From Streptomyces smyrnaeus (GTDB taxonomy: Bacteria; Actinomycetota; Actinomycetes; Streptomycetales; Streptomycetaceae), in assembly GCF_017676345.1 (NCBI RefSeq), contig NZ_JAFFZM010000006.1, forward strand, positions 62,001 through 126,000: a stretch of 64,000 bases of DNA, read 5' to 3'. Each line of letters starts with the position of its first letter. The stretch's first letter is position 1. Below the pieces are notes generated by a model that was not told the origin of the DNA, searched no databases, and was given only the letters and a program-made list of their open reading frames with translations. Of this stretch, positions 51,447 to 61,542 are shown piece after piece. Both the position numbers and the translations under genes were made by a program.

Positions 51447-52091
51447 ATGGCGCAGCAGCAGGAAACGACGGCGGAGTCGGCCGCCACCGCCGAGGGTGAG
51501 TTCGTCGACGACGTGACGGACGCGGCAGCCCGCGAGGAGGCCCACACCGCCCGGGGCACGGCCCGGCCCATCACCGTCGTCGGCAACCCGGTGCTGCACC
51601 GGGAGTGCAAGGACGTGACGGAGTTCGACGACGGGCTGGCCGAGCTGATCGACGACATGTTCGCCAGCCAGCGCGCCGCCGAAGGGGTCGGTATCGCCGC
51701 CAACCAGATCGGTGTCGATCTGAAGGTCTTCGTCTACGACTGCTACGACGACGAGGGCGTGCGGCACGTGGGCGTCGTCTGCAACCCGGTGCTCGAACAG
51801 CTCCCGGCCGAGCGGCGGGTACTGGACGACGGCAGCGAGGGCTGCCTGTCCGTGCCCGGTGCCTACCACCCGCTCGCACGGCCGGACCACGCCGTGGTGC
51901 GCGGCCAGGACGCGCAGGGCAAGCCGATCGTGGTGCAGGGCACCGGGTACTTCGCACGGTGTCTGCAGCACGAGACCGATCACCTCTACGGGTATCTGTA
52001 CATCGACCGGCTCTCCAAGCGGGAGCGCAAGGACGTGCTCAAGCAGATGGCCGAGGGCACGCCCCGCTACGAGACGGTTCCCAACGAGTAG
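51447..52091 (+). CDS. def: Peptide deformylase
   Basis: This 214-residue enzyme removes the formyl group from nascent N-formylmethionine proteins. The three motifs are complete: [10 protein letters not shown] (80-89), EGCLSVPG with metal ligand Cys133, and QHETDH with ligands His175 and His179 and catalytic Glu176. The first 40 residues are an acidic Ala/Thr extension. It is convergent with nrdB. The link to the two initiator tRNA genes upstream is functional only. Confidence 0.95.
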   Translation: MAQQQETTAESAATAEGEFVDDVTDAAAREEAHTARGTARPITVVGNPVLHRECKDVTEFDDGLAELIDDMFASQRAAEGVGIAANQIGVDLKVFVYDCYDDEGVRHVGVVCNPVLEQLPAERRVLDDGSEGCLSVPGAYHPLARPDHAVVRGQDAQGKPIVVQGTGYFARCLQHETDHLYGYLYIDRLSKRERKDVLKQMAEGTPRYETVPNE

Positions 52092-52144
52092 GGGCCAGGG
52101 GCCACCACCGCCTGTGCGGGCCATGTGCGGGCCGCACCTCGAAC

Positions 52145-52174
52145 GTCCCCGTCGCCCGCAGGGGCGACGGGGAC
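52145..52174. terminator. Bidirectional terminator between def and nrdB
   Basis: Perfect 13-bp stem (52145-52157 with 52162-52174), 4-base loop. Confidence 0.85.
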
Positions 52175-52181
52175 GGGGCGG

Positions 52182-53213
52182 TCAGAAGTCGTCGTCGAGG
52201 GAGACCGAACCCTCCACCGCGACCTGGTAGGCCGACGCCCGCCGTTCGAAGAAGTTGGTCAGCTCCTGGACGTTCTGGAGCTCCATGAACGAGAACGGGT
52301 TGCTCGCCCCGTAGCGTTCGGCGAAGCCGAGCCGGCGCAGCCGCTGGTCGGCGACCGCCTGGAGGTACTGGCGCATGGACTCGGTGTTCATCCCGGGCAG
52401 CCCCTCACCGCACAGGTCGCGGGCGAACTGGAGCTCCGCCTCGACGGCCTCCTCCAGCATCGCCACCACCTGCTTCTCCAGCTCCGCGTCGAAGAGCTCG
52501 GGCTCCTCCTCCCGCACGGTGTCCACCACGTCGAACGCGAAGGACATGTGCATCGACTCGTCGCGGAACACCCAGTTGGTGCCCGTGGCCAGTCCGTGCA
52601 GCAGGCCGCGCGAACGGAACCAGTAGACGTAGGCGAACGCGCCGTAGAAGAACAGCCCCTCGATGCAGGCGGCGAAGCAGATCAGGTTGAGCAGGAAGCG
52701 GCGCCTGTCGGACCGTGACTCCAGCTTGTCGATCTCTTCTGTCGCATCCATCCAGCGGAAGCAGAACTGGGCCTTCTCCCGGATGGAGGGGATGTTCTCC
52801 ACCGCCGCGAACGCCGCGGCGCGCTCGTCGTGGTCGGGCAGATAGGTGTCCAGCAGCGTCAGATAGAACTGGACGTGCACGGCCTCCTCGAACAGCTGCC
52901 GGGACAGATACAGCCGCGCCTCGGGGGAGTTGATGTGCTTGTAGAGCGTCAACACGAGGTTGTTGGCGACGATCGAGTCGCCGGTGGCGAAGAACGCCAC
53001 CAGGCGGCTGATCATGTGCTGTTCGCCCGGGGTGAGCTTGGCCAGGTCGGCGACGTCGGAGTGGAGATCGACCTCCTCCACGGTCCAGGTGTTCTTGATC
53101 GCGTCGCGGTAGCGCTCGTAGAAGTGCGGATAGCGCATCGGGCGCAGGGTCAGCTCGAAGCCCGGGTCGAGCAGGTTCTTCGCGGAAGTGGACGGCGGTG
53201 TCGTCACTGGCAT
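52182..53213 (-). CDS. nrdB: NrdB: class Ia ribonucleotide reductase small subunit
   Basis: This 343-residue protein holds the diiron-tyrosyl radical. The ligand and radical residues have E. coli NrdB spacing: Asp79 (GDSIV), Glu110 and His113 with radical Tyr117 in EEAVHVQFY. RDESMHMSF supplies later Glu/His ligands. Its ATG (53213) overlaps the end of nrdA by 10 bases. The C-terminus ends SVSLDDDF, the peptide that docks on NrdA. It is cotranscribed with nrdA under riboswitch and NrdR control. Confidence 0.95.
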   Translation of the reverse strand: MPVTTPPSTSAKNLLDPGFELTLRPMRYPHFYERYRDAIKNTWTVEEVDLHSDVADLAKLTPGEQHMISRLVAFFATGDSIVANNLVLTLYKHINSPEARLYLSRQLFEEAVHVQFYLTLLDTYLPDHDERAAAFAAVENIPSIREKAQFCFRWMDATEEIDKLESRSDRRRFLLNLICFAACIEGLFFYGAFAYVYWFRSRGLLHGLATGTNWVFRDESMHMSFAFDVVDTVREEEPELFDAELEKQVVAMLEEAVEAELQFARDLCGEGLPGMNTESMRQYLQAVADQRLRRLGFAERYGASNPFSFMELQNVQELTNFFERRASAYQVAVEGSVSLDDDF

Positions 53214-55633
53214 GCCTCGCAGGTCTCGGGGTTTTCCAGGGAGCAGGCGACGGCCTCGTCGTCCTTCGCCTGCGGGGAGGTGCTTGTCGCCGCCTGCGCG
53301 ATGCGCGTGGCGGGCCGGGAGCGCAGGTAGTACGTGGTCTTGATGCCGCGCTTCCAGGCGTAGGCGTACATCGAGCTGAGCTTCCCGATGGTGGGGGAGG
53401 ACAGGAACAGGTTCAGCGACTGGCTCTGGTCCAGGTACGGGGTGCGGGCGGCGGCCATGTCGATCAGGGCGCGCTGCGGGATCTCCCAGGCCGTGCGGTA
53501 CAGCTCGCGTACGTGCGCCGGCACCCACGCCAGCTCCTGCACCGAGCCGTTGGCCTGGCGCAGCGCCTCCCTGGCCCGCGCGTCCCACAGCCCCAGCCGC
53601 TTGAGCTCCGCCACCAGATAGGTGTTCACCTGGAGGAACTCGCCGCTGAGCGTCTCGCGCTTGAACAGGTTGGAGACCTGCGGCTCGATGCACTCGTACA
53701 CACCCGCGATGGAGGCGATGGTCGCCGTCGGCGCGATCGCCAGCAGCAGGGAGTTGCGCATTCCGGTCCGGGCGACACGCTCCCGCAGCGCCGCCCACCG
53801 CTGCGGCCAGGCGTGCCCTTCGCCCGCCTGCGGATAGTGGTCGGGGTGCAGCACGCCGCGGGCCGTACGGGTCGACTCCCAGGCCGGCAGCGGGCCGTAC
53901 CGGTCGGCCAGCTCGGCCGACGTCTCGTACGCGGCGAGCATGATGCGCTCGGCGATCCGGGTGGACAGCTCACGCGCCTCGTCCGAGTCGAACGGCAGCC
54001 CGAGGCGGAAGAAGACGTCCTGCAGGCCCATCACCCCCAGACCCACCGGACGCCAGCGGGAGTTGGAGGCCGCCGCCTGGCCGGTCGGGTAGTAGTTGAT
54101 GTCCACCACGCGGTCCAGGAACGTCACCGCCGTACGGACCGTGGCATCCAGCCGCTCCCAGTCCGGCTGTCCGTCCGCTCCCAGGTGTGCGGCCAGATTG
54201 ACGGAGCCGAGATTGCACACTGCGGTCTCGCCGTCGTCCGTCACCTCCAGGATCTCCGTGCACAGGTTCGAGGAGTGCACGATGCGGCCCGGGTCGGCGG
54301 TCTGGTTGGAGGTGCGGTTGCTGGTGTCCTTGAACGTCATCCAGCCGTTGCCGGTCTGCGCGAGGGTGCGCATCATCGCGCCGTACAACTGGCGTGCGGG
54401 CAGCCGCTTGACGGCGCGCTGCTCGGCCTCGGCGCGCCGGTAGGCCGCGTCGAACTCCTCACCCCACAGATCGACCAGTTCCGGCACGTCGGACGGCGAG
54501 AAGAGCGACCACTGATCGTCCGTCTCCACACGGCGCATGAACTCGTCCGGGATCCAGTGCGCCAGGTTGAGGTTGTGCGTACGGCGCGCGTCCTCGCCCG
54601 TGTTGTCGCGCAGTTCCAGGAACTCCTCGATGTCCGCGTGCCACGTCTCCAGGTAGACGCAGGCCGCGCCCTTGCGCCGGCCGCCCTGGTTGACCGCGGC
54701 GACCGAGGCGTCCAGCGTCCGCAGGAACGGCACGATGCCGTTCGAGTGGCCGTTCGTCCCCCGGATCAGCGCCCCGCGGGAGCGGACGCGGGAGTAGGAC
54801 AGACCGATGCCGCCCGCGTGCTTGGAGAGCCTGGCGACCTGCTGATAGCGCTCGTAGATCGAGTCCAGTTCGTCCTTGGGCGAGTCGAGCAGATAGCACG
54901 ACGACATCTGCGGGTGGCGGGTACCGGAGTTGAACAGGGTGGGGGAGGAGGGCAGATAGGCCAGGGAGCTGGTGAGCCGGTAGAACTCCGCCACCTCTTC
55001 GAGGGCGTGGGCGGAATCGTCGGCAGCCAGCCCGCAGGCGACGCGGAGCAGAAAGTGCTGCGGGGTCTCGATGGGGCGCCGGGTTTCCGGGTGCCGCAGC
55101 AGATAGCGCGAGTGGACGGTACGCAGCCCGAAGTACTCGAACCGGTCGTCCGCGCCGTCGGCCACGGCCGCCTCGACCAGGGCGTCCAGCCGGTCGGCGT
55201 GCTGCCGTGCGAAAGCGTAGGTCCGGTCCGCGATCAGTCCCTGGGCGTGCCCGAGCGCCACCGAGGTGGAGAAGGAGGTGACGCCCTCGGCCGCCGCCTC
55301 GTCCCGGATCGTGCGGGTCAGCAGCCGCGCCGCGAGCCGTGAGTAGGACGGCTCCTCGCTGATGGAGCCCGCCGCCGCCTCGGTGGCGAGGGCGCGCAAC
55401 TCGTCGGGCTGTGCGTCCGGTCGCCGTCCGCGAAGGGCCGCTGCCAGCACCGGCGCCGGGTCCGCGTCCGCCAGGTCGGCTGTGAGCGCGGCGAGGGTGT
55501 CGCGGAGGGCTGCGGCGGGTGGGTCCTCGCGGTCGCCCCGCCCCGGTGAGGCGGAACCGGCGGGGGCGGAGCCCGCGGCGGCGGACTCTGCGGGGGCGGG
55601 GGCCGGAAGGGTGGGGGCGGTGGTGACGGTCAC
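53204..55633 (-). CDS. nrdA: NrdA: class Ia ribonucleotide reductase large subunit
   Basis: This 809-residue protein starts at GTG 55633 with GGGAGAG upstream. It reduces ribonucleoside diphosphates. The active-site cysteines lie in QMSSCYLLD, SSNLCTEILE and TAVCNLGSVNL. The relay CEAC is at the very C-terminus. Residues 1-40 are Ala/Pro-rich, and no obvious ATP-cone is seen. In S. coelicolor the homologous operon is repressed by cobalamin through a riboswitch when the B12-dependent class II enzyme suffices, and both control elements are visible upstream here. Confidence 0.95.
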   Translation of the reverse strand: MTVTTAPTLPAPAPAESAAAGSAPAGSASPGRGDREDPPAAALRDTLAALTADLADADPAPVLAAALRGRRPDAQPDELRALATEAAAGSISEEPSYSRLAARLLTRTIRDEAAAEGVTSFSTSVALGHAQGLIADRTYAFARQHADRLDALVEAAVADGADDRFEYFGLRTVHSRYLLRHPETRRPIETPQHFLLRVACGLAADDSAHALEEVAEFYRLTSSLAYLPSSPTLFNSGTRHPQMSSCYLLDSPKDELDSIYERYQQVARLSKHAGGIGLSYSRVRSRGALIRGTNGHSNGIVPFLRTLDASVAAVNQGGRRKGAACVYLETWHADIEEFLELRDNTGEDARRTHNLNLAHWIPDEFMRRVETDDQWSLFSPSDVPELVDLWGEEFDAAYRRAEAEQRAVKRLPARQLYGAMMRTLAQTGNGWMTFKDTSNRTSNQTADPGRIVHSSNLCTEILEVTDDGETAVCNLGSVNLAAHLGADGQPDWERLDATVRTAVTFLDRVVDINYYPTGQAAASNSRWRPVGLGVMGLQDVFFRLGLPFDSDEARELSTRIAERIMLAAYETSAELADRYGPLPAWESTRTARGVLHPDHYPQAGEGHAWPQRWAALRERVARTGMRNSLLLAIAPTATIASIAGVYECIEPQVSNLFKRETLSGEFLQVNTYLVAELKRLGLWDARAREALRQANGSVQELAWVPAHVRELYRTAWEIPQRALIDMAAARTPYLDQSQSLNLFLSSPTIGKLSSMYAYAWKRGIKTTYYLRSRPATRIAQAATSTSPQAKDDEAVACSLENPETCEACQ

Positions 55634-55729
55634 GCGGTGCTCTCCCTCGGTGCTGGCTGTCCGCGGGCAGCACGGAAGGAGGGAGCGCACACCGCACCCT
55701 CCACAGGGCACGGCGCGCTCCGTCCGCCG

Positions 55730-55885
55730 GTCCAACCCACGAGACCCGGACGTTCGTCGATGCCGCCACCGGCAGGTGATCGGACTCGTGGGCACGCTTA
55801 CGCGCGCCCCCTCACCGTTGCGGGACAGTTCCGGACTTGCACCGGATTCCCCTGCGTCAGGGGCGACGGCCGTGAGCGAGCATAC
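55730..55885 (-). promoter_or_regulatory. Cobalamin (AdoCbl) riboswitch upstream of nrdA
   Basis: The minus-strand RNA contains the conserved core GGGAAUCCGGUGCAAGUCC, then GGAACUGUCCCGCAACGGU (complement of 55814-55845 and flank). The B12-box-like AGUCCGAUCACCUGCCGG is at the complement of 55769-55786. Spacing and order match the class. The downstream arm near 55735-55760 (GGGUCUCGUGGGUUGG) is probably the expression platform side. Edges are approximate. Confidence 0.9.
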
Positions 55886-55925
55886 ATGTTGTGGCCCGCT
55901 TGGGAGAGGACCCCATATGTTGTGG
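55879..55925 (-). promoter_or_regulatory. Two NrdR boxes upstream of nrdA
   Basis: CCACAACATATGGGGT (complement of 55910-55925) and CCACAACATGTATGCT (complement of 55879-55894) resemble the NrdR consensus and start 31 bp apart, three helical turns, the usual paired arrangement. TATGCT in the second box could be the -10. Confidence 0.7.
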
Positions 55926-55931
55926 CGACGC

Positions 55932-56438
55932 CTACAAGGCGAGCGCGTAGGTCCAGAGGGTGATCTCCGGGAGGGGCTGCCAGTCGCGGTCGGGTGTGCG
56001 GACGAACCCCAGCCGCTCGTAGAGGCGGTGGGCCGCGTGCATCGTCGGCTGGGTGGACAGCACCAGGCCGCTCAGCCCCAGGGCGCGGGCCCGTGTCATA
56101 CAAGCCCGCACCAGGGCTTCGCCCACCCCGCGACCGCGGGCGGACTCCCGCACGCCGAGCATCCTCAACTCGCCCTCGCCCTTCCGGGCGCGCTCGGCGT
56201 AGGGCCCAGCCTCACCGACGAAGGTGACGGTGCCCAGCAGCGCCCCCGCGTGGTCCTCGGCCACGAGCAGGTCCGTGTGGGCGGCGCGGCCGGCCGCGTC
56301 GCGGAGCGTGTTCAGATACGGGTCGGAGTCGCCGAAGTCCAGCAGCCCGCCGTCGAGATAGGCGCGGGCGACCAGCTCCCCGGCCTCGGCGTACTCCTCG
56401 GGCCGGGCGGTTCTCACGGTGATGTCCATGGCCGTCAT
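55932..56438 (-). CDS. GNAT-family N-acetyltransferase
   Basis: The protein has 168 residues from ATG 56438 (165 from ATG 56429; neither has a clear ribosome site). The acetyl-CoA loop is RGRGVGEALVRA, preceded by GELRMLGVRESA, with AHRLYERLGF near the C-terminus. Substrate unknown. It ends 7 bases before the distal NrdR box and on the same strand, so read-through into nrdA is possible. Confidence 0.85.
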   Translation of the reverse strand: MTAMDITVRTARPEEYAEAGELVARAYLDGGLLDFGDSDPYLNTLRDAAGRAAHTDLLVAEDHAGALLGTVTFVGEAGPYAERARKGEGELRMLGVRESARGRGVGEALVRACMTRARALGLSGLVLSTQPTMHAAHRLYERLGFVRTPDRDWQPLPEITLWTYALAL

Positions 56439-56527
56439 GATGCGGCATCCCACTGACAACTCCGTGCCCCCTCGGCGGGCCCGGCGGCCGACCGTACGGC
56501 GGACCCGGGCCGCCGATCGGGCGTTGC

Positions 56528-56755
56528 TCAGCAGCAGCGGAAGCCCTCGCGCGGGTCGCCCTCGCGGGCGTCCGTGCGGCGGCGCTCGAACTCCTTCCTG
56601 CTGGGGATCTCCGCGTCGGGACCCTGGTGCTGCCGTACATGCGCCACGTACCGGTCGTAGGCGCTCTCGTCGGTGAACTCCCGTACGTACCAGCGCAGCC
56701 AGCGACCGGCCCGCAGCACGGGGTTCGCGGTCCGCGCGCCCTGCGGGCCGCTCAT
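56528..56755 (-). CDS. YbdD/YjiX-family small protein
   Basis: This 75-residue protein starts at ATG 56755, overlapping the cstA stop (ATGA), so it is coupled to it. VREFTDESAYDRYVAHVRQH and SRKEFERRRTDAREGDP are typical of the YbdD/YjiX family, which nearly always accompanies CstA-type pyruvate/peptide transporters. It ends RCC. Confidence 0.85.
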   Translation of the reverse strand: MSGPQGARTANPVLRAGRWLRWYVREFTDESAYDRYVAHVRQHQGPDAEIPSRKEFERRRTDAREGDPREGFRCC

Positions 56756-58950
56756 CGGGAGTCGCCTCCGGGCTCGCCGCCGCGCTGTCCGGCGGCGACC
56801 AGGGCGGCCTCGTGTTCGGCCTTCTCCGCCTTCTCCTCCTTGGTGGCGATCAGCCCGGCGGGCTCGACCAGGTTCGACTTCTCGTAGGGCGCCTCGTGCA
56901 TCCGCGCGCCCTCCGGGTTGCGCACGGCGCGCACACAGGTGCGGGCGGCGTCGGCCAGGACGACGATGACGAGGATCGCGAACAGGGCCGACAGCACGCC
57001 GTCCACCGTGGAGTTGGTGACGACGGTGTGCATGTCGTCCATGTTCTTGGCCGGTGCGATGACCTTGCCCTGGTCGATGGCCTCCTGGTAGTCGGCACGC
57101 TGCTGGAAGAAGCCGACCTTCGGGTCGCTGGAGAAGACCTTCTGCCAACTGGCGGTCAGCGTCACGACCGCGTCCCACACCAGCGGTACGGCCGTCACCC
57201 AGGCCCACTTCAGCCGCCCGGACTTGACCAGCAGTGTCGTACAGACGGCGAGGGCGACGGCGGCCAGCAGCTGGTTGGCGATACCGAAGAGCGGGAAGAG
57301 CTGGTTGATCCCGCCCAGCGGCTCATGGACGCCGACCCACAGGAAGTAGCCCCACAGCGCGACGATGACGGCGCTGGAGAGCAGCAGTCCGGGCCACCAG
57401 CTCACCCGGCGGAACGGCTTGTAGACGTTGCCCAGCATGTCCTGGAGCATGAAGCGGCCCACGCGGGTGCCGGCGTCCAGCGCCGTCAGGATGAACAGCG
57501 CCTCGAACATGATGGCGAAGTGGTACCAGAACGCCTTCATCCCGGCGCCGCCGATGACCTCCGAGAAGATGTTGGAGACACCGATGGCCAGGGTCGGCGC
57601 GCCGCCCGTACGGGAGAGCAGCGAGTGCTCCTCGACGGCCTTGGCGGCTGCCGCGAGCTGCTCGGGGCTGATGCTGTAGCCGAGGTTGCGTACCGCCTCC
57701 GAGGCGGCATGTACGTTGTCCCCGATCACACCGGCCGGCGCGTTCATCGCGAAGTAGAGCCCGGGGTCGATGATGCTGGCGGCGACCATGGCCATGATGG
57801 CGACGAACGACTCCATCAGCATGGAGCCGTAGCCGATCATCCGGATCTGGGTCTCCTTCTGGATCATCTTCGGTGTGGTGCCCGAGGAGATCAGCGCGTG
57901 GAAGCCGGACAGGGCGCCGCAGGCGATGGTGATGAAGACGAACGGGAAGAGCGAGCCCGCGAAGACCGGCCCGTCGCCGCCGCCCGCGAAGTCGGTGATG
58001 CCCTCCATCTTCATCGTCGGCAGCGTCACCACGACGCCGACGGCCAGCAGTCCGATGGTGCCGATCTTCATGAAGGTCGACAGGTAGTCGCGGGGTGCCA
58101 GCAGCATCCACACCGGGAGGATGGAGGCGACGAAGCTGTAGACCAGGATCCAGATGACCAGCGTGCTGGGCGCCAGGGTGAAGGTGTCGGCCCAGGAGGA
58201 CTCGGCGACCCACCGGCCGGAGACCAGGGCGAGCAGCAGCAGCGCGATACCGATGAGGGAGACCTCGGTGACCCGCCCGGGCCGCAGCACCCGCAGATAG
58301 AAGCCCATGAACAGGGCGATCGGGATGGTCATACCGATCGAGAAGGTGCCCCAGGGCGACTCGGCCAGCGCGTTGACGACGACGAGGGCCAGCACGGCCA
58401 GCAGGATGATCATGATGGCGAGGACGGCCAGCAGCGCGGCGGCGCCACCGATCGGACCGATCTCCTCGCGTGCCATCTGCCCCAGGGACTTGCCGTCCCG
58501 CCGCATGGAGAAGAAGAGCGTCACCATGTCCTGCACGGCGCCCGCGAGGATCACGCCGACGACGATCCAGATGGTGCCCGGCAGATATCCCATCTGGGCC
58601 GCCAGCACCGGGCCGACCAGCGGTCCGGCGCCCGCGATGGCGGCGAAGTGGTGGCCGAGCAGCACCCGCCGGTCGGTGGGGTGGTAGTCGATGCCGTTGT
58701 CGAGCCGCTCGGCGGGCGTGGCCCGGGTCTTGTCGACGCGGAGCACACGGGTGGCGATGAAGCGCGCGTAGAAGCGGTAGCCGATGGCGTACGAGCCGAG
58801 TGCGGCCGCCACCATCCAGGCGGCGGAGATCTCCTCGCCGCGGGCGAGCGCCAGCATGGCCCAGCCCGCCGCGCCGATCAGCGCGACGGCGGTCCAGATC
58901 GCTATGGACCGTGGGCTGAGTTTGCCGGCTGGTTGTGCAGTGCTGCGCAC
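56752..58950 (-). CDS. cstA: CstA-family carbon-starvation transporter
   Basis: This 732-residue protein starts at GTG 58950 with GGAGGG 6 bases upstream. It has about 16-18 membrane helices. Family motifs are NGIDYHPTDRRVLLGHHFAA, AGPLVGPVLAAQMGYLPG and TLFFSMRRDGKSLGQMA. CstA/BtsT proteins import pyruvate or peptides under carbon limitation. The C-terminus is charged (TKEEKAEKAEHEAA) and cytosolic. It forms an operon with ybdD. Confidence 0.92.
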   Translation of the reverse strand: MRSTAQPAGKLSPRSIAIWTAVALIGAAGWAMLALARGEEISAAWMVAAALGSYAIGYRFYARFIATRVLRVDKTRATPAERLDNGIDYHPTDRRVLLGHHFAAIAGAGPLVGPVLAAQMGYLPGTIWIVVGVILAGAVQDMVTLFFSMRRDGKSLGQMAREEIGPIGGAAALLAVLAIMIILLAVLALVVVNALAESPWGTFSIGMTIPIALFMGFYLRVLRPGRVTEVSLIGIALLLLALVSGRWVAESSWADTFTLAPSTLVIWILVYSFVASILPVWMLLAPRDYLSTFMKIGTIGLLAVGVVVTLPTMKMEGITDFAGGGDGPVFAGSLFPFVFITIACGALSGFHALISSGTTPKMIQKETQIRMIGYGSMLMESFVAIMAMVAASIIDPGLYFAMNAPAGVIGDNVHAASEAVRNLGYSISPEQLAAAAKAVEEHSLLSRTGGAPTLAIGVSNIFSEVIGGAGMKAFWYHFAIMFEALFILTALDAGTRVGRFMLQDMLGNVYKPFRRVSWWPGLLLSSAVIVALWGYFLWVGVHEPLGGINQLFPLFGIANQLLAAVALAVCTTLLVKSGRLKWAWVTAVPLVWDAVVTLTASWQKVFSSDPKVGFFQQRADYQEAIDQGKVIAPAKNMDDMHTVVTNSTVDGVLSALFAILVIVVLADAARTCVRAVRNPEGARMHEAPYEKSNLVEPAGLIATKEEKAEKAEHEAALVAAGQRGGEPGGDSR

Positions 58951-59121
58951 GCGCGTCCCTCCTCGACCTCACCCGCGCACCATCCGAGGTGGCGGGCATA
59001 CCGTGACGGCAGGCCGACCGTAGAACAACCGCCTGATCAGCGCCATACCTCGGGACGGGGCGAACGTGATCTGCGGCCGGGCGCCGCGACTCGAAAGGCG
59101 GGCTGAGGGGAGCCGGTGCCG

Positions 59122-60018
<897 letters not shown>

Positions 60019-60065
60019 TCAGATGTCGTTCCGATAACGGAACCGACAGCGAGCTTTATACACCG

Positions 60066-60071
60066 TTGACA
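60066..60071 (+). promoter_or_regulatory. -35 element of the dasA promoter
   Basis: Perfect TTGACA. The -10 about 17 bases downstream (near 60089-60094) is weak and overlaps the first DasR site. Confidence 0.45.
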
Positions 60072-60076
60072 CCCCT

Positions 60077-60092
60077 AAAGGTCTAGGCCAAG
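60077..60092. promoter_or_regulatory. DasR-responsive element (dre) 1
   Basis: AAAGGTCTAGGCCAAG matches 11 of 16 positions of the known consensus ACTGGTCTAGACCAGT and lies between -35 and -10 of dasA. Confidence 0.65.
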
Positions 60093-60106
60093 CTCTCCTC
60101 TATCTC

Positions 60107-60122
60107 ATTGGTCTAAACCAAC
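60107..60122. promoter_or_regulatory. DasR-responsive element (dre) 2
   Basis: ATTGGTCTAAACCAAC, a near-perfect dyad (TTGGTCTAAACCAA) matching 12 of 16 consensus positions. It lies 30 bp from dre 1. Confidence 0.75.
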
Positions 60123-60197
60123 TCCGTCCGCAACCTACTGCGGATTTCTACTGCGGATTTGCTGTGCGGAGCGTTCCAGTGTGCAGGGGAGAATGCT

Positions 60198-61475
60198 GTG
60201 GTACGCAGACAACGAGGCCTCATAGCCGCGGCCGGTGTCGTGGCCCTGATGGTGAACGTCGCGGCCTGTGGGTCCGACGACGACAAGAAGGACGGGCCCG
60301 AGAGCTTCAAGGGCCAGACCCTGACCCTCTGGGCGATGGACGGCTCCACGCCCGAGCAGTGGACCAAGGATGTCAAGGCCGCCTTCGAGAAGAAGACCGG
60401 GGCCAAGCTCAAGCTCGAGGTCCAGCAGTGGAACGGCATCCAGCAGAAGATCACCACCGCACTCTCCGAGTCCGACCCGCCGGACGTGATCGAGGTCGGC
60501 AACACCCAGACCCCCGCCTACGCCCGCACCGGCGGCCTGGCCGACCTCAGTGACCTGAAGAAGGGACTGGGCAAGGACTGGACGCCCTCCCTCAACAAGT
60601 CCGCGGTCTACGACGGCAAGCAGTACGCAGCGCCGTGGTTCGCCGTCAACCGCACGGTCATCTACAACAAGAAGATCTGGGCCGAGGCCGGCATCAAGGG
60701 CACGCCCAAGACCCGCGAGGAATTCTTCGACGCGCTGGAGAAGATCGACAAGAAGACCGACGCCGAGCCGATCTACATGCCGGGCCAGAACTGGTACTTC
60801 CTGGACGGCCTGCTCATCGGCCAGGGTGCCGACCTGGTGAAGAAGAAGGACGGCAAGTGGGTCTCCAACCTCTCCGACCCCAAGGTCGGCAAGGCGATGG
60901 AGATCTACAAGAAATACGCCTCCTACTCCAAGGCCCCCAAGAACAAGGACGAGGCCACTCCGCAGCAGGCCGAGGTGTTCGCCAAGGGCAAGACCGGTGC
61001 GTTCATCGGGCTGAGCTGGGAGGCGGCCACCGCGATCGAGGCCAACAAGAAGATCGAGAAGGACATCGGCTACTTCACCATTCCGGGTGAGACCGCCGAC
61101 AAGCCCGAAGGTGTCTTCCTCGGCGGCTCCAACCTCGCCATCGCCGCAGGCAGCGAAAAGCAGGAGCTCGCCAAGGAATTCCTCAAGATCGCGCTGTCCG
61201 ACAAGTTCGAGGGTGCGCTCGCCAAGGAGAGCGGGGTCATCCCCAACAAGAGCGCCCTGCAGAGCAATCTGAAGGGCAACCCCGCCGCCGAGGCCGCCGC
61301 GCCCGCGGTCGAGGGCGGCGGTCTGACGCCGCTCATCCCCGAGTGGGGTGCCGTGGAGAACCCGCCCAACCCGATCAAGTCGTACATGACGTCCGTACTG
61401 AACGGAAAGTCCCACAACGCCGCGGCCAAGGCGGTCGAGGGCGAGATGAACAAGCGGCTGTCCCAGAAGCAGTGA
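60198..61475 (+). CDS. dasA: DasA: chitobiose/GlcNAc-oligomer ABC transporter binding lipoprotein
   Basis: This 425-residue protein starts at GTG 60198 with GGGGAG upstream. The lipoprotein signal ends VNVAAC. The mature protein is a family 1 solute-binding protein (QTLTLWAMDGS, DPPDVIEVGNTQTPAY, FIGLSWEAATAIEAN). It captures N,N'-diacetylchitobiose outside the membrane for DasBC. Two dre sites precede it. The upstream frame to 60159 lacks a ribosome site. The transporter's ATPase is not encoded here; in Streptomyces MsiK, located elsewhere, serves this role. Confidence 0.93.
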   Translation: MVRRQRGLIAAAGVVALMVNVAACGSDDDKKDGPESFKGQTLTLWAMDGSTPEQWTKDVKAAFEKKTGAKLKLEVQQWNGIQQKITTALSESDPPDVIEVGNTQTPAYARTGGLADLSDLKKGLGKDWTPSLNKSAVYDGKQYAAPWFAVNRTVIYNKKIWAEAGIKGTPKTREEFFDALEKIDKKTDAEPIYMPGQNWYFLDGLLIGQGADLVKKKDGKWVSNLSDPKVGKAMEIYKKYASYSKAPKNKDEATPQQAEVFAKGKTGAFIGLSWEAATAIEANKKIEKDIGYFTIPGETADKPEGVFLGGSNLAIAAGSEKQELAKEFLKIALSDKFEGALAKESGVIPNKSALQSNLKGNPAAEAAAPAVEGGGLTPLIPEWGAVENPPNPIKSYMTSVLNGKSHNAAAKAVEGEMNKRLSQKQ

Positions 61476-61488
61476 CCCGTGTGCGAGG

Positions 61489-61529
61489 GCGGGGGTGGGG
61501 GCGGCGGCTGCTGTCGCCCCCACCCCCGC
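61489..61529 (+). terminator. Strong hairpin between dasA and dasB
   Basis: Perfect 15-bp GC stem (61489-61503 with 61515-61529), 11-base loop, no T-tract, inside the operon. It is likely a partial terminator or an mRNA-stabilising hairpin that favours dasA over dasBC. Confidence 0.75.
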
Positions 61530-61542
61530 GGTTGGAGATCGG

